DNA of 16,089 nucleotides from DASZZY01 sp036260395 (GCA_036260395.1 DASZZY010000217.1:1-16089), one strand, 5' to 3'; shown: positions 5,886 through 13,265, numbered from the stretch's first letter. The notes: generated from the letters alone by a model not told the origin. Made by a program: numbers and translations.

Positions 5886-7508
5886 ATGCCATCGAAGATG
5901 CTGAAGTTCGAGGAGGACGCCCGCCGGGCGCTGGAGGCGGGAGTCGACAAGCTCGCGGACGCCGTATCGGTGACCCTCGGCCCGAAGGGCCGGAACGTGG
6001 TCCTCGACAAGAAGTGGGGCGCCCCAACGATCACCAACGACGGCGTGACGATCGCCAAGGAGGTCGATCTGGAGGACCCGTGGGAGGACCTCGGGGCCCA
6101 GCTGGCCAAGGAAGTGGCCACCAAGACCAACGACGTGGCCGGCGACGGCACCACGACGGCGACCGTCCTGGCCCGGGCCATGGTGCGCCAGGGGATGAAG
6201 AACGTGGCCGCGGGCGCCAACCCCATGGCCCTCAAGCGGGGGATCGAGCGGGCGGTCGACGCCGCCGTCGAGGTCATCCAGAAGCAGTCCCGGGACATCG
6301 AGGGCAAGGACGAGATCGCCCACGTGGCGGCCATCTCCGCGGCCGACCCCGAGATCGGCGACATCATCGCCGAGGCCCTCGACAAGGTCGGCAAGGATGG
6401 GGTGGTCACCGTCGAGGAGGGCCAGACCCTGGGGATGGAGCTCGAGTTCGTCGAGGGCATGCAGTTCGACAAGGGCTACATCTCGCCCTACTTCGTGACC
6501 GATCAGGAGCGGATGGAGGCGGTCTTCGAGGACCCCTACGTCCTGCTGACCTCGAGCAAGATCTCCGCGGTGTCCGACCTCCTGCCGGTGCTGGAGAAGG
6601 TGGCCCAGACCGGCAAGGCGCTGGTGATCATCGCCGAGGACGTCGAGGGCGAGGCCCTGGCCACCCTGGTCGTCAACAAGATCCGGGGCACGTTCCCGTC
6701 GCTGGCCGTCAAGGCGCCGGGGTTCGGCGACCGCCGGAAGGCCATGCTCCAGGACATGGCCATCCTCACGGGGGCCCAGGTGGTCTCCGAGGAGATCGGG
6801 GCCAAGCTGGAGAACGCGACGCTGGACATGCTGGGCCGGGCCCGGCGCGTGGTGGTCACGAAGGACGACACCACGATCGTCGAGGGCGCCGGCGACGCCT
6901 CGGACATCCAGGGCCGGATCAACCAGATCAAGGCCGAGATCGAGAACACCGACTCGGACTGGGACCGCGAGAAGCTCCAGGAGCGGCTGGCCAAGCTGTC
7001 CGGGGGCGTGGCGCTGATCCGCGTCGGCGCGGCCACCGAGGTGGAGCTCAAGGAGAAGAAGCACCGCATCGAGGACGCGCTGTCGGCGACCCGGGCGGCC
7101 CTCGAGGAGGGCATCGTCCCCGGCGGCGGCGTGGCCCTGCTGCGGGCCGAGGACGCCATCGACGGCCTGACGCTGTCGGGCGACGAGGCCACCGGCGCCG
7201 TCATCGTGCGGACGGCGCTGGCCGAGCCCTCACGGCTGATCGCCTCGAACGCCGGCTACGAGGGCTCCGTGGTGGTCGAGCGGCTCCGCGGCGAGGACGG
7301 GAGCAACGGCTTCGACGCCTCGGCGGGGCAGTGGGTGGACATGTTCAAGGCGGGCATCATCGACCCGGCCAAGGTCACCCGCTCGGCGCTCCAGAACGCC
7401 GCCTCGATCGCCGGGCTGGTCCTCACCACCGAGAGCGCGGTGGTCGAGAAGCCCGAGGAGGAGGACGCGGACGCCGCGGCCGCCGGCCACGGCGGCCACA
7501 TGCACTGA
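5886..7508 (+). CDS. groEL: Chaperonin GroEL (Hsp60)
   Basis: GroEL is the 14-subunit chaperonin ring that folds proteins with GroES and ATP. The 540-residue product keeps the nucleotide-site residues Asp52 (TNDGVTIAKEV) and the GDGTTTATV motif with Asp87 (86-94), the apical-domain substrate region around EFVEGMQFDKGYISPYF, the APGFGDRR loop and the IVPGGGVALL loop of the equatorial domain. The C-terminal tail is acidic, then Ala-rich, and ends GHGGHMH, with three histidines, instead of the Gly-Gly-Met repeats of Escherichia coli. His-containing tails are known from actinobacterial GroEL1-type proteins. ATG 5886 follows GAGGAGG at 5873-5879 with a six-base spacing; an out-of-frame ATG lies five bases before it. 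A strong hairpin follows the stop. Confidence 0.98.
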   Translation: MPSKMLKFEEDARRALEAGVDKLADAVSVTLGPKGRNVVLDKKWGAPTITNDGVTIAKEVDLEDPWEDLGAQLAKEVATKTNDVAGDGTTTATVLARAMVRQGMKNVAAGANPMALKRGIERAVDAAVEVIQKQSRDIEGKDEIAHVAAISAADPEIGDIIAEALDKVGKDGVVTVEEGQTLGMELEFVEGMQFDKGYISPYFVTDQERMEAVFEDPYVLLTSSKISAVSDLLPVLEKVAQTGKALVIIAEDVEGEALATLVVNKIRGTFPSLAVKAPGFGDRRKAMLQDMAILTGAQVVSEEIGAKLENATLDMLGRARRVVVTKDDTTIVEGAGDASDIQGRINQIKAEIENTDSDWDREKLQERLAKLSGGVALIRVGAATEVELKEKKHRIEDALSATRAALEEGIVPGGGVALLRAEDAIDGLTLSGDEATGAVIVRTALAEPSRLIASNAGYEGSVVVERLRGEDGSNGFDASAGQWVDMFKAGIIDPAKVTRSALQNAASIAGLVLTTESAVVEKPEEEDADAAAAGHGGHMH

Positions 7509-7527
7509 CCGGCGTTCCGGCGCGGTC

Positions 7528-7556
7528 CGGAGGGCTCCCCACCTGGGGGCCCTCCG
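7528..7556 (+). terminator. Terminator of groES-groEL
   Basis: The arm CGGAGGGCTCCCC (7528-7540) pairs with GGGGGCCCTCCG (7545-7556) around an ACCT loop, with a single bulged T, giving about twelve pairs. No U-run follows. It lies between groEL and the convergent gene ending at 7562 and can serve both. Confidence 0.75.
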
Positions 7557-7561
7557 CCGTC

Positions 7562-7957
7562 TCAGACGACCGGCCGCTCGACGCCCGCCCGGGCCAGCCC
7601 CCACAGCAGGCCGGCGGCCAGGCCCCAGGCGGCCACCGCCGCGACCCACCAGCTCCACGCCGCTGCGCCCGGCGGGAGGCCGAACGCGGCGTGGAGCGTC
7701 AGCACCGCCGCGGTCCCCGCGGAGCCGGCGACGAACGCCCACGACCACCACCACAGCTCGTCGGCCCGGTGGCCGACGAGCACGGCCAGCAGGGCCACCG
7801 TGAACGCGCCGACGCCGGCCAGGCGCACCCACGCGTAGTCGGGGTATGGCGGCTGCCCGAGTGCCGACAGGAGGGGCCGGGGGGCGGCCACCAGGGCGAC
7901 CCCCACGACGGCGGCCACCAGCGCGTGGAGGTACAGGACCCGCCGGAGGAGCGCCAC
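7562..7957 (-). CDS. Small four-helix membrane protein, unknown function
   Basis: No family is recognised. Read from GTG 7957, the protein has 131 residues and about four membrane segments: VLYLHALVAAVVGVALVAAP near 7-26, VRLAGVGAFTVALLAVLVG near 44-62, a Trp-rich stretch ELWWWSWAFVAGSAG continuing to about 92, and WSWWVAAVAAWGLAAGLLWG near 102-121. The tail is short and charged. A longer frame from ATG 8065 (167 residues) is possible, but it would run through the promoter of the divergent gene and add an unconvincing basic leader, so the shorter start is preferred. TATACT on the minus strand (7971-7966) lies eight bases before GTG 7957, which would give a leaderless or nearly leaderless mRNA. 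It may be a stand-alone inner-membrane protein; the link to the divergent phosphodiesterase is unknown. Confidence 0.6.
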   Translation of the reverse strand: MALLRRVLYLHALVAAVVGVALVAAPRPLLSALGQPPYPDYAWVRLAGVGAFTVALLAVLVGHRADELWWWSWAFVAGSAGTAAVLTLHAAFGLPPGAAAWSWWVAAVAAWGLAAGLLWGLARAGVERPVV

Positions 7958-7965
7958 GAGCGCCC

Positions 7966-7971
7966 AGTATA
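7966..7971 (-). promoter_or_regulatory. Possible -10 box for a leaderless transcript
   Basis: TATACT (five of six consensus bases) reads on the minus strand eight bases before GTG 7957. No good -35 box is seen 16-19 bases further up, so support is limited to the -10 and its spacing. Confidence 0.35.
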
Positions 7972-7992
7972 GGAGCGCGGCGCGGGCCGCCT

Positions 7993-8021
7993 TTGGGAGC
8001 GGCGAGCCAAGCGGGTACAAT
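7993..8021 (+). promoter_or_regulatory. Promoter of the phosphodiesterase-cysC pair
   Basis: TTGGGA (7993-7998) and TACAAT (8016-8021; five of six consensus bases) are exactly 17 bases apart. Transcription would start near 8028, leaving a leader of about 80 bases before GTG 8108. The box lies inside the longer reading of the divergent minus-strand gene, which argues against that longer start. Confidence 0.6.
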
Positions 8022-8107
8022 ATGCGGACGGGGAGCGCGGCCGAGCGGCCAGCGCTCCGTTTCATGGAAGGCTCCGTGGAACGACCACGTTCGAGGAAGG
8101 CTGCCGC

Positions 8108-9493
8108 GTGACCGACGGACCCAGGGTCGCCGTCATCGGGCTCGACTGCGCGACGCCCCAGCTGCTGTTCGACCAGCTGGCGGGCGAGGTGCCGAACATC
8201 CGCTCGCTGCTGGAGCGGAGCCTGTACGGCGATCTCGAGAGCATCACGCCCCCGATCACCGTCCCGGCCTGGGCCTGCGCGATGACCGGCAAGACCCCCG
8301 GCCAGCTGGGGATCTACGGCTTCCGCAACCGCAAGGACACCAGCTACGAGGGCCTGGCCATCGCCACCTCCGGCGCGGTCCGGGAGCCCGCGGTCTGGGA
8401 CCTCCTGGGCGAGGCCGGCAAACGGTCGCTGCTGGTCGGCGTTCCGCCCGCGTATCCCGTGAAGCCCGTCGAGGGGTGGCGGATCTCGTGCTTCCTGACG
8501 CCGCCCTCCGCCCAGTCCTACACCTGGCCGCCCGAGCTGGCCTCCGAGGTCCAGGACGAGGTCGGCGAGTACATCTTCGACATCCCGAACTTCCGCGAGC
8601 AAGGCGAGGACCACGTCCTGGAGCGCGTCCACGCGATGACCGAGCGCCGGTTCCGGGTGGCCCGGCGGCTGGTGCGGAACAAGCCCTGGGACTTCTTCAT
8701 GCTCGTGGAGATGGGGATGGACCGGCTTCACCACGTGTTCTGGCAGCACGTGGACCCGGCCCACCCGAAGTACCGGCCGGGGAACCGCTTCGAGAACGCC
8801 TTCCGCGATTATTACCGCCTGGTGGACCGCGAGGTCGGCTCGCTCCTCGAGGCCCTGCCCGAGGACGCCGTCGTGATCCTGATGTCCGACCACGGCGCTC
8901 GGGCCATGGTCGGCGGCGTCTGCTTCAACGACTGGCTGATCGAGGAGGGGTACCTGGCGCTCGAGAGCCGCCTGGAGGGGCCCACGCCGATCGCCAAGGC
9001 CCCCATCGACTGGTCGAAGACGGTGGCCTGGGGCGACGGCGGGTACTACGGTCGCCTGTTCCTCAACGTCAAGGGGCGGGAGCCGCAGGGCGTCGTGGAC
9101 CCGGACCGGTACGAGAGCGTCCGCGAGGAGATCGCCGCGAAGCTGGAGGCCATGAAGGGCCCCGACGGCCGCCCGCTCGGGACCCGGGTGATCCGGCCGG
9201 AGACGGCCTACCCGGAGGTCAGGGGCGTGGCCCCCGACCTCATCGTCTACTTCGGCGACCTCGAGTGGCGGTCGGTCGGCACGCTGGGGTTCGGGGAGAT
9301 CTTCACCGAGGAGAACGACACCGGCCCCGACGGGGCCAACCACGACAAGCGTGGCGTCTTCGCGCTCTCGGGGCTGCCCGACCAGCCGCGGGGGGAGACC
9401 AAGGACCTCCGACTGATTGACGTCGGGCCCACGCTCATGAAGCTGTACGGGCTCACCGAGCCGCCGGGGGTCCAGGGCAGGAGCATCCTTTGA
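8108..9493 (+). CDS. Alkaline phosphatase superfamily protein (type I phosphodiesterase/nucleotide pyrophosphatase-like)
   Basis: A 461-residue metal-dependent hydrolase of the alkaline phosphatase superfamily, the group that splits phosphate mono- or diesters or sulfate esters with two metal ions. The expected ligands and nucleophile are visible: Asp13 in VIGLDCATPQ, Thr51 in PPITVPAWACAMTGKTPG as nucleophile, Asp205 and His209 in MGMDRLHHVFWQH, Asp261-His262 in MSDHGAR, and His412 in GANHDKRGVFALSG. No signal peptide is present, so it should be cytoplasmic, unlike many phosphatases of this superfamily. Many relatives have GxHGIF after the nucleophile; here it is GQLGIYGF. GTG 8108 follows GAGGAAGG at about 8092-8099. 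The stop overlaps the TTG of the cysC-like gene, so the pair is coupled. Substrate is unknown; the neighbour suggests a nucleotide such as APS or PAPS, which is inference. Confidence 0.85.
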   Translation: MTDGPRVAVIGLDCATPQLLFDQLAGEVPNIRSLLERSLYGDLESITPPITVPAWACAMTGKTPGQLGIYGFRNRKDTSYEGLAIATSGAVREPAVWDLLGEAGKRSLLVGVPPAYPVKPVEGWRISCFLTPPSAQSYTWPPELASEVQDEVGEYIFDIPNFREQGEDHVLERVHAMTERRFRVARRLVRNKPWDFFMLVEMGMDRLHHVFWQHVDPAHPKYRPGNRFENAFRDYYRLVDREVGSLLEALPEDAVVILMSDHGARAMVGGVCFNDWLIEEGYLALESRLEGPTPIAKAPIDWSKTVAWGDGGYYGRLFLNVKGREPQGVVDPDRYESVREEIAAKLEAMKGPDGRPLGTRVIRPETAYPEVRGVAPDLIVYFGDLEWRSVGTLGFGEIFTEENDTGPDGANHDKRGVFALSGLPDQPRGETKDLRLIDVGPTLMKLYGLTEPPGVQGRSIL

Positions 9494-10080
9494 CCGACAC
9501 CTCGGCCTGGATCACCACCACCAAGCACTTCGGGCCCCGGCCGGCCGAGAGCGGGTTCACGGTGTGGTTCACGGGGCTCTCGGGCTCCGGCAAGTCGACG
9601 CTGGCCGAGATGCTGGTCGACGTGCTCGAGGCCCGAGGCCACCGCTACGAGCTCCTGGACGGCGACGTGGTCCGGACCCACCTGTCGAAGGGGCTGGGGT
9701 TCTCCAAGGAGGACCGGGACACCAACATCCTGCGGATCGGGTGGGTGGCCGAGCGGCTGACGTACCACGGCGCGGCCACGGTGGTGTCGGCGATCTCGCC
9801 CTATCGGGAGGCGCGGGAGCGGGTCCGCGGCGCGATCCCGGCGTTCGTGGAGGTCTTCGTCAGCTGTCCGGTCGAGGAGTGCGCCCGCCGGGATCGGAAG
9901 GGCCTGTACGAGAAGGCCTTCCGCGGCGAGATCACCGGGTTCACCGGTGTCGACGACCCCTACGAGCCGCCGATCGACCCGGAGCTGGTGCTGGAGACGG
10001 ACAAGCTCAGCCCTGAGGACTGCCTGGAGCGCCTGGTGGCCAAGCTCGAGGAGCTGGGCCACCTCCGGCCCGCCGAGTAA
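9490..10080 (+). CDS. cysC: Adenylyl-sulfate kinase (APS kinase-like)
   Basis: APS kinase phosphorylates adenosine 5'-phosphosulfate to PAPS, the donor for sulfation. The 196-residue protein carries the P-loop GLSGSGKST (29-37), the LDGDVVR motif (56-62), GFSKEDRDTNILRIG (70-84) that binds the adenylyl group, AISPYREARE (101-110) and the lid FTGVDDPYEPP (151-161), all in the usual order and with normal length. There is no fused ATP sulfurylase domain, and no sulfurylase or sulfotransferase is in the window. Some CysC homologues have other jobs, for example the cytidine diphosphoramidate kinase of Campylobacter capsule synthesis, so the substrate should be held open. TTG 9490 overlaps the upstream stop (TTGA) and has AGGAG at 9479-9483, six bases before it. 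It ends three bases from the convergent MFS gene. Confidence 0.9.
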   Translation: MTDTSAWITTTKHFGPRPAESGFTVWFTGLSGSGKSTLAEMLVDVLEARGHRYELLDGDVVRTHLSKGLGFSKEDRDTNILRIGWVAERLTYHGAATVVSAISPYREARERVRGAIPAFVEVFVSCPVEECARRDRKGLYEKAFRGEITGFTGVDDPYEPPIDPELVLETDKLSPEDCLERLVAKLEELGHLRPAE

Positions 10081-10083
10081 GGC

Positions 10084-11721
10084 TTAGCCGGTCGCGATCC
10101 GCGGCGAGGCGCCGAGCTCCTCAGCGGTGATCTCCTCGAGCCCTCGCCGGCGCGTCTCCACGCCCCATACGAGCATGGCCAGGAGCGCGAGCACGAGCGG
10201 GATCGCTCCCAGGACCCCCGTCACGGAGATCGACGGCGGTGCGACGGCCGCCAGCACCAGCGCAATCATCACCACGCCGGCCGCCTTGCTGGCGCCCGCA
10301 GCCAGGCCGGCGCCCCGGGAGCGGATCGTCGTCGGGTAGATCTCCGAGCTGTACGACGACAGCACCGCCACCACCGAGCTGATCCCCCAGATCGGGGCGA
10401 TGAGGAGGATCTGCAGGAGCACCCGGTTCGACGCCACGCTGTCCCCCGCCACCGCGAAGCCGAACAGGGCGGCGGCGGTCACCGCGGCGAGCACGATGAT
10501 CGTCTTCTTGCTGCTCCAGAACCCGTACATCCACGCGATCAGGAAGTTCAGCGGGAACCCGATCAGCGCGGAGTCGCGCAGCAGCCGGTCGGTGGTCACC
10601 TCGTCCATCCCCAGCGCCTGCAGGTTCGACGGGATCCAGAGCTGGAAGCCGAACGAGACCACGCCCACACCGAGGGCGAGGAACAGGATGACCGTGGTCG
10701 GGCCGAGGAACGGCCCGGCGAAGAGCTGCGTGTAGCGGCTCTTGACGTGCCGCTCGACCTGAAGCTCGGATCGATCCGTCTCCACGACGGTGGCCCCGTA
10801 CCGCTCCATCACCGCGCGGGCCTCGTCCTCGCGCCCCTGCGCCAGGAGGAACCGGGGCGACTCGGGGATCCACCGGTTCAGGAGGATCAACACCACGCCG
10901 GTCGGAGCGCCGATCAGCCAGAGGAACCGCCACCCGAAGGTGGGGACGAACTCCGCGGCCAGCCAGCTGGTGATGATGTAGGCGCCGGCGACGTCGCCGC
11001 CGATCAGCACCATCAGCCAGCCTCGGTGGCGGGCGGGGATCGCCTCGGCCATGAGCGCGAACGTGATCGGCAGCATCCCGCCCACGCCGAGGCCCATGAT
11101 GAAGCACATCACGAAGTTCCAGATGTAGCCCGGCATCGCCCCGCAGATGGCGGTGGCGATGAAGATCACGCCGGCCAGCAGGATCGAGCTCCGCCGGCCG
11201 ATCCGGTCGCCGAACCAGCCCCACAGGAACGACCCGATCACCGTGCCGGTGATCCCGGCGAACGGCAGCAAGGCCACGGGGACCGTGCCGCCCGGGTTCA
11301 CCGGTGATCTCAGGCCGTACTCCTCGGCCATCCCCGGGACGACGAACGCCAGCGTCGTCGGCTTCATCACGTCGATGGTCACCGCCGCGGCCATCACGAG
11401 GAGCAGCCCGACGTGCGCCGCCTTGATCGGCGCGTCGTCGAGGGCCTTCACCCTGATGCGGGCGACGTAGCCGCGGCTGACCTGGCCGAGCCGCGGGAAC
11501 AGGCCGTAGGTGGTGGCCGCCAGCCCGACGAGGATCAGGAACATGCCCAACAGCATCCCGGCGGAGATCGGCATCCCGGCCAGGTGGTACCCCATCTCGG
11601 CGGCGCCGAGGTACATCGGAAGATGAAGGAGGACGCCGACGGTGACGGCGACGATCCCGAACCAGAACGCGGCCGGATGGGCGTAGGTGATCCCGCCGAG
11701 GCCGGCGCGCTTCGTTTCCAT
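10084..11721 (-). CDS. MFS transporter (sugar/metabolite:H+ symporter type) with N-terminal two-helix extension
   Basis: A 545-residue inner-membrane transporter of the major facilitator superfamily. The MFS core begins near residue 100: motif A is GWFGDRIGRR (168-177), the RHRG loop is at 231-234, and PESPRFLLAQGR (286-297) is the sugar-porter signature after helix 6. The C-terminal half has the SSEIYPTTIRSRGAG segment (before helix 11) seen in sugar and organic-acid porters. Before the core lie about 95 residues with two extra hydrophobic segments, AFWFGIVAVTVGVLLHLPMYLGA (18-40) and SAGMLLGMFLILVGLAATTYG (53-73), joined to the core by a basic linker, so 14 membrane spans are likely. Substrate is unknown; aromatic or small organic acids or sugars are possible. 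ATG 11721 is preceded by a GGGAGGGGGGAG ribosome site. The gene is alone, tail to tail with cysC and downstream of the sortase. Confidence 0.88.
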   Translation of the reverse strand: METKRAGLGGITYAHPAAFWFGIVAVTVGVLLHLPMYLGAAEMGYHLAGMPISAGMLLGMFLILVGLAATTYGLFPRLGQVSRGYVARIRVKALDDAPIKAAHVGLLLVMAAAVTIDVMKPTTLAFVVPGMAEEYGLRSPVNPGGTVPVALLPFAGITGTVIGSFLWGWFGDRIGRRSSILLAGVIFIATAICGAMPGYIWNFVMCFIMGLGVGGMLPITFALMAEAIPARHRGWLMVLIGGDVAGAYIITSWLAAEFVPTFGWRFLWLIGAPTGVVLILLNRWIPESPRFLLAQGREDEARAVMERYGATVVETDRSELQVERHVKSRYTQLFAGPFLGPTTVILFLALGVGVVSFGFQLWIPSNLQALGMDEVTTDRLLRDSALIGFPLNFLIAWMYGFWSSKKTIIVLAAVTAAALFGFAVAGDSVASNRVLLQILLIAPIWGISSVVAVLSSYSSEIYPTTIRSRGAGLAAGASKAAGVVMIALVLAAVAPPSISVTGVLGAIPLVLALLAMLVWGVETRRRGLEEITAEELGASPRIATG

Positions 11722-11744
11722 GCTCCCCCCTCCCGTCGACCGGG

Positions 11745-11773
11745 ATGCTACGACGCCGGAGGTGAGAAGTCAC
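11745..11773 (-). promoter_or_regulatory. Likely promoter of the MFS gene with overlapping inverted repeat
   Basis: On the minus strand GTGACT (11773-11768) and TAGCAT (11750-11745) are 17 bases apart, each with four of six consensus bases. GGTGA-GAAG-TCACC (11761-11774) is an inverted repeat lying over the -35 box, which could be an operator. Confidence 0.4.
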
Positions 11774-11847
11774 CATCCCGTACGACATGTGCAGACGTGG
11801 CGGCCTCGGCGGGAACCCCGGCCGGGGAACCGGGCGTGGTTCGGCGC

Positions 11848-12879
11848 TCAGCCCGCGCCGGCGGGCGCTCGTCGCCCGCGGCGCTCCCGGACCATCCCGC
11901 CGGCCACGAAGGCCGCCAGCAGGCCGCCCGAGCCGGCCAGCACCCACAGCGCCAGCGGGACGACCTCGTCCGGGTCGAGCAGCGGCGGGGCGACCTCGAC
12001 GTCCGCGGGCTGGGCGGCGGGCGGCGGACCGCCGCGCTTGGGCTCCACGCGGTCGGCGAAGGCGATCAGCCGCTGGGCGGCGGAGTACCGCGGGTTGCAA
12101 GTCGTGAGCACGAGCGTGGGCTCATCGGTCTGGCGCAGGACCTGGACCGCCGTGGGGGCCACGACCTGCAGCCGGGTGATGCGGTACTGGAACACCCCTC
12201 GGTCGGTGACCAGCCGGATCCGATCGTTCCGCTTCAGCCGGTCGAGGTTGTAGAACCAGGCGCCGTACGTGGTGCGGTGGCCGGCGATGGCCACGGCGCC
12301 CGACCGCTGCCAGGGATGCGCGGTCTTGGGATAGTGGCCGGGGCCCTTCTTCAGGGACTCGATGTCGGTGCCCTGCACGACGACGGCGTTCACGCCGATC
12401 CTGGGGATCTGGAGCACGCCGTAGGCGCCGCCCCTCAGCAGGCGGGCCGCTCGCGGGGGCTGGCCGGGATCGGCCTGCTCGACGCGCTCGGCGAAGTCCT
12501 CCCGCAGGGTGCGCTGCTGCTGAGACGTGTACAGGCCGGTGCCCCACAGGAGCCAGGCGATGTACGCCGCCAGGATGACCGCGGCGGTCAGGAACGTCTT
12601 GCCGAAGAACCGGAGGATCCGGCCCTTCCGCCGAGACCGCTGGCGCCGAGCATCCAGCGAGGTCTCTGAGATGCGGGGTTCACGCGTGTCGAGGGCCGTG
12701 GCTGCCTCCAGCGATCCTTGCCGAACGAGTGTATCGGAAAAGGATCGAGGCGCGGCCTGGCGGCCGCGCCTCGACGAGGTGCCAACGTTCCGGCCGCTCA
12801 GGCGTTGCGCGCCCGGCGCCGCCCGGCCACCAGGGCCACGGCGCCGATGACGATCAGGCCGCCGACCAGGAGCATCCAC
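11848..12879 (-). CDS. Class E-type sortase (start uncertain)
   Basis: Sortases cut surface proteins at an LPxTG-like motif and attach them to the cell wall. The catalytic residues are clear in the numbering from GTG 12879: His201 in AGHRTTYGAWFYNLD, Cys261 in LVLTTCNP and Arg270 in SAAQRLI. A membrane anchor FLTAAVILAAYIAWLLWG (96-113) precedes the YGVLQIPRIGVNAVVVQG start of the sortase barrel, and a second membrane segment (about 302-327) with a basic tail closes the protein. The neighbour's LAVTG signal fits class E specificity. The start is a problem: the only in-frame ATG/GTG/TTG before the anchor is GTG 12879, which has no usable ribosome site, overlaps the upstream gene by 82 bases and makes the frame run through a terminator hairpin. 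The true start may be a rare codon between about 12744 and 12640. Stop TGA is 11848-11850. Function is firm, N-terminus is not. Confidence 0.85.
   Translation of the reverse strand: MDAPGRRPDRHRRRGPGGRAAPGAQRLSGRNVGTSSRRGRQAAPRSFSDTLVRQGSLEAATALDTREPRISETSLDARRQRSRRKGRILRFFGKTFLTAAVILAAYIAWLLWGTGLYTSQQQRTLREDFAERVEQADPGQPPRAARLLRGGAYGVLQIPRIGVNAVVVQGTDIESLKKGPGHYPKTAHPWQRSGAVAIAGHRTTYGAWFYNLDRLKRNDRIRLVTDRGVFQYRITRLQVVAPTAVQVLRQTDEPTLVLTTCNPRYSAAQRLIAFADRVEPKRGGPPPAAQPADVEVAPPLLDPDEVVPLALWVLAGSGGLLAAFVAGGMVRERRGRRAPAGAG
12735..12774 (-). terminator. Intrinsic terminator after the LAVTG gene
   Basis: Perfect 13-base arms (12745-12757 and 12762-12774; TCGAGGCGCGGCC and its complement) enclose a four-base loop. 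On the minus strand the stem is followed by TCCTTTTCC, a short U-run, so this is a proper Rho-independent terminator for the gene ending at 12798. It lies between that gene and the sortase membrane anchor. Confidence 0.88.
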
Positions 12880-13265
12880 ACCTTGAAGTCGCCGCCCGTG
12901 ACGGCCAGCCCCGGAGCCGCGGCCGCGCCGACGCAGACGAGCGTGGTGGAGACCGACTTGCCGGACGTCTCGTCGACCAGGGTGACGACATGCTCGCCCG
13001 CCGATGCTTCGGGGAGCGCGATCTCGACCGCGACGTTGCCGGCGGCGTCCGCCTGGGTCGTGGCGATCACGTCACCGTCGAACAGGACCGTCACATCGCC
13101 GCCCGGCGTGAACTCCGTTCCGGTCACGGTGATCGTGTCGCCGGGGCACTGCCCCGCGACCGCGGAGAGCCCGACCGTGATGTTGCCGACGTACTGGGCG
13201 GCCGCGGGAGCGGCCAGCACCAGCGCGGCGGACATAGCCAGGACTGCCAGAACTGTCCGTTTCAC
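12798..13265 (-). CDS. Secreted cell-wall-anchored protein with LAVTG sorting signal
   Basis: A 155-residue surface protein. It begins with a signal peptide (KRT, hydrophobic VLAVLAMSAALVLA, cleavage after APAAA near residue 23). The mature part, about 25-112, alternates beta-strand segments (GDTITVTGTEF, GDVTVLFDGDVIATTQADAAGN, GEHVVTLVDETSG) and looks like one Ig-like/TIG-type domain; Cys40 and Cys111 at its ends may form a disulfide. The C-terminus is a complete sorting signal: LAVTG (120-124), a membrane span VWMLLVGGLIVIGAVALVAG (129-148) and the basic tail RRRARNA. LAxTG is the pentapeptide used by class E sortases, and the sortase is the next gene downstream. GTG 13265 follows AGAGAGGGG with an eight-base spacing. 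It has its own promoter (13322-13350) and terminator. The exact role on the cell surface is unknown. Confidence 0.85.
   Translation of the reverse strand: MKRTVLAVLAMSAALVLAAPAAAQYVGNITVGLSAVAGQCPGDTITVTGTEFTPGGDVTVLFDGDVIATTQADAAGNVAVEIALPEASAGEHVVTLVDETSGKSVSTTLVCVGAAAAPGLAVTGGDFKVWMLLVGGLIVIGAVALVAGRRRARNA

Noticed and set aside
5487..7064. A 525-codon open frame on the minus strand opposite groES and groEL
   Set aside because: Its sequence is full of Leu, Asp, His and Arg with no domain, as expected for the antisense of a GC-rich gene; groES, groEL and the CIRCE site explain the region.
7958..8065. Longer start (ATG 8065) for the small membrane protein
   Set aside because: It would place coding sequence over a good plus-strand promoter and adds a basic leader without support; kept only as an alternative.
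7562..9343. A 593-codon minus-strand frame that includes the small membrane protein
   Set aside because: Its first two thirds are antisense to the phosphodiesterase; only the last part, from 8065 or 7957, is plausible protein.
11816..11827. CCCCGGCCGGGG palindrome after the sortase as a terminator
   Set aside because: It is a perfect 12-base palindrome without loop room or U-run and may simply reflect the high GC content.
12722..12735. GATACACT on the minus strand as a -10 box for the sortase
   Set aside because: No matching -35 box lies 16-19 bases upstream; the area is taken up by the terminator stem, so the promoter call is too weak.
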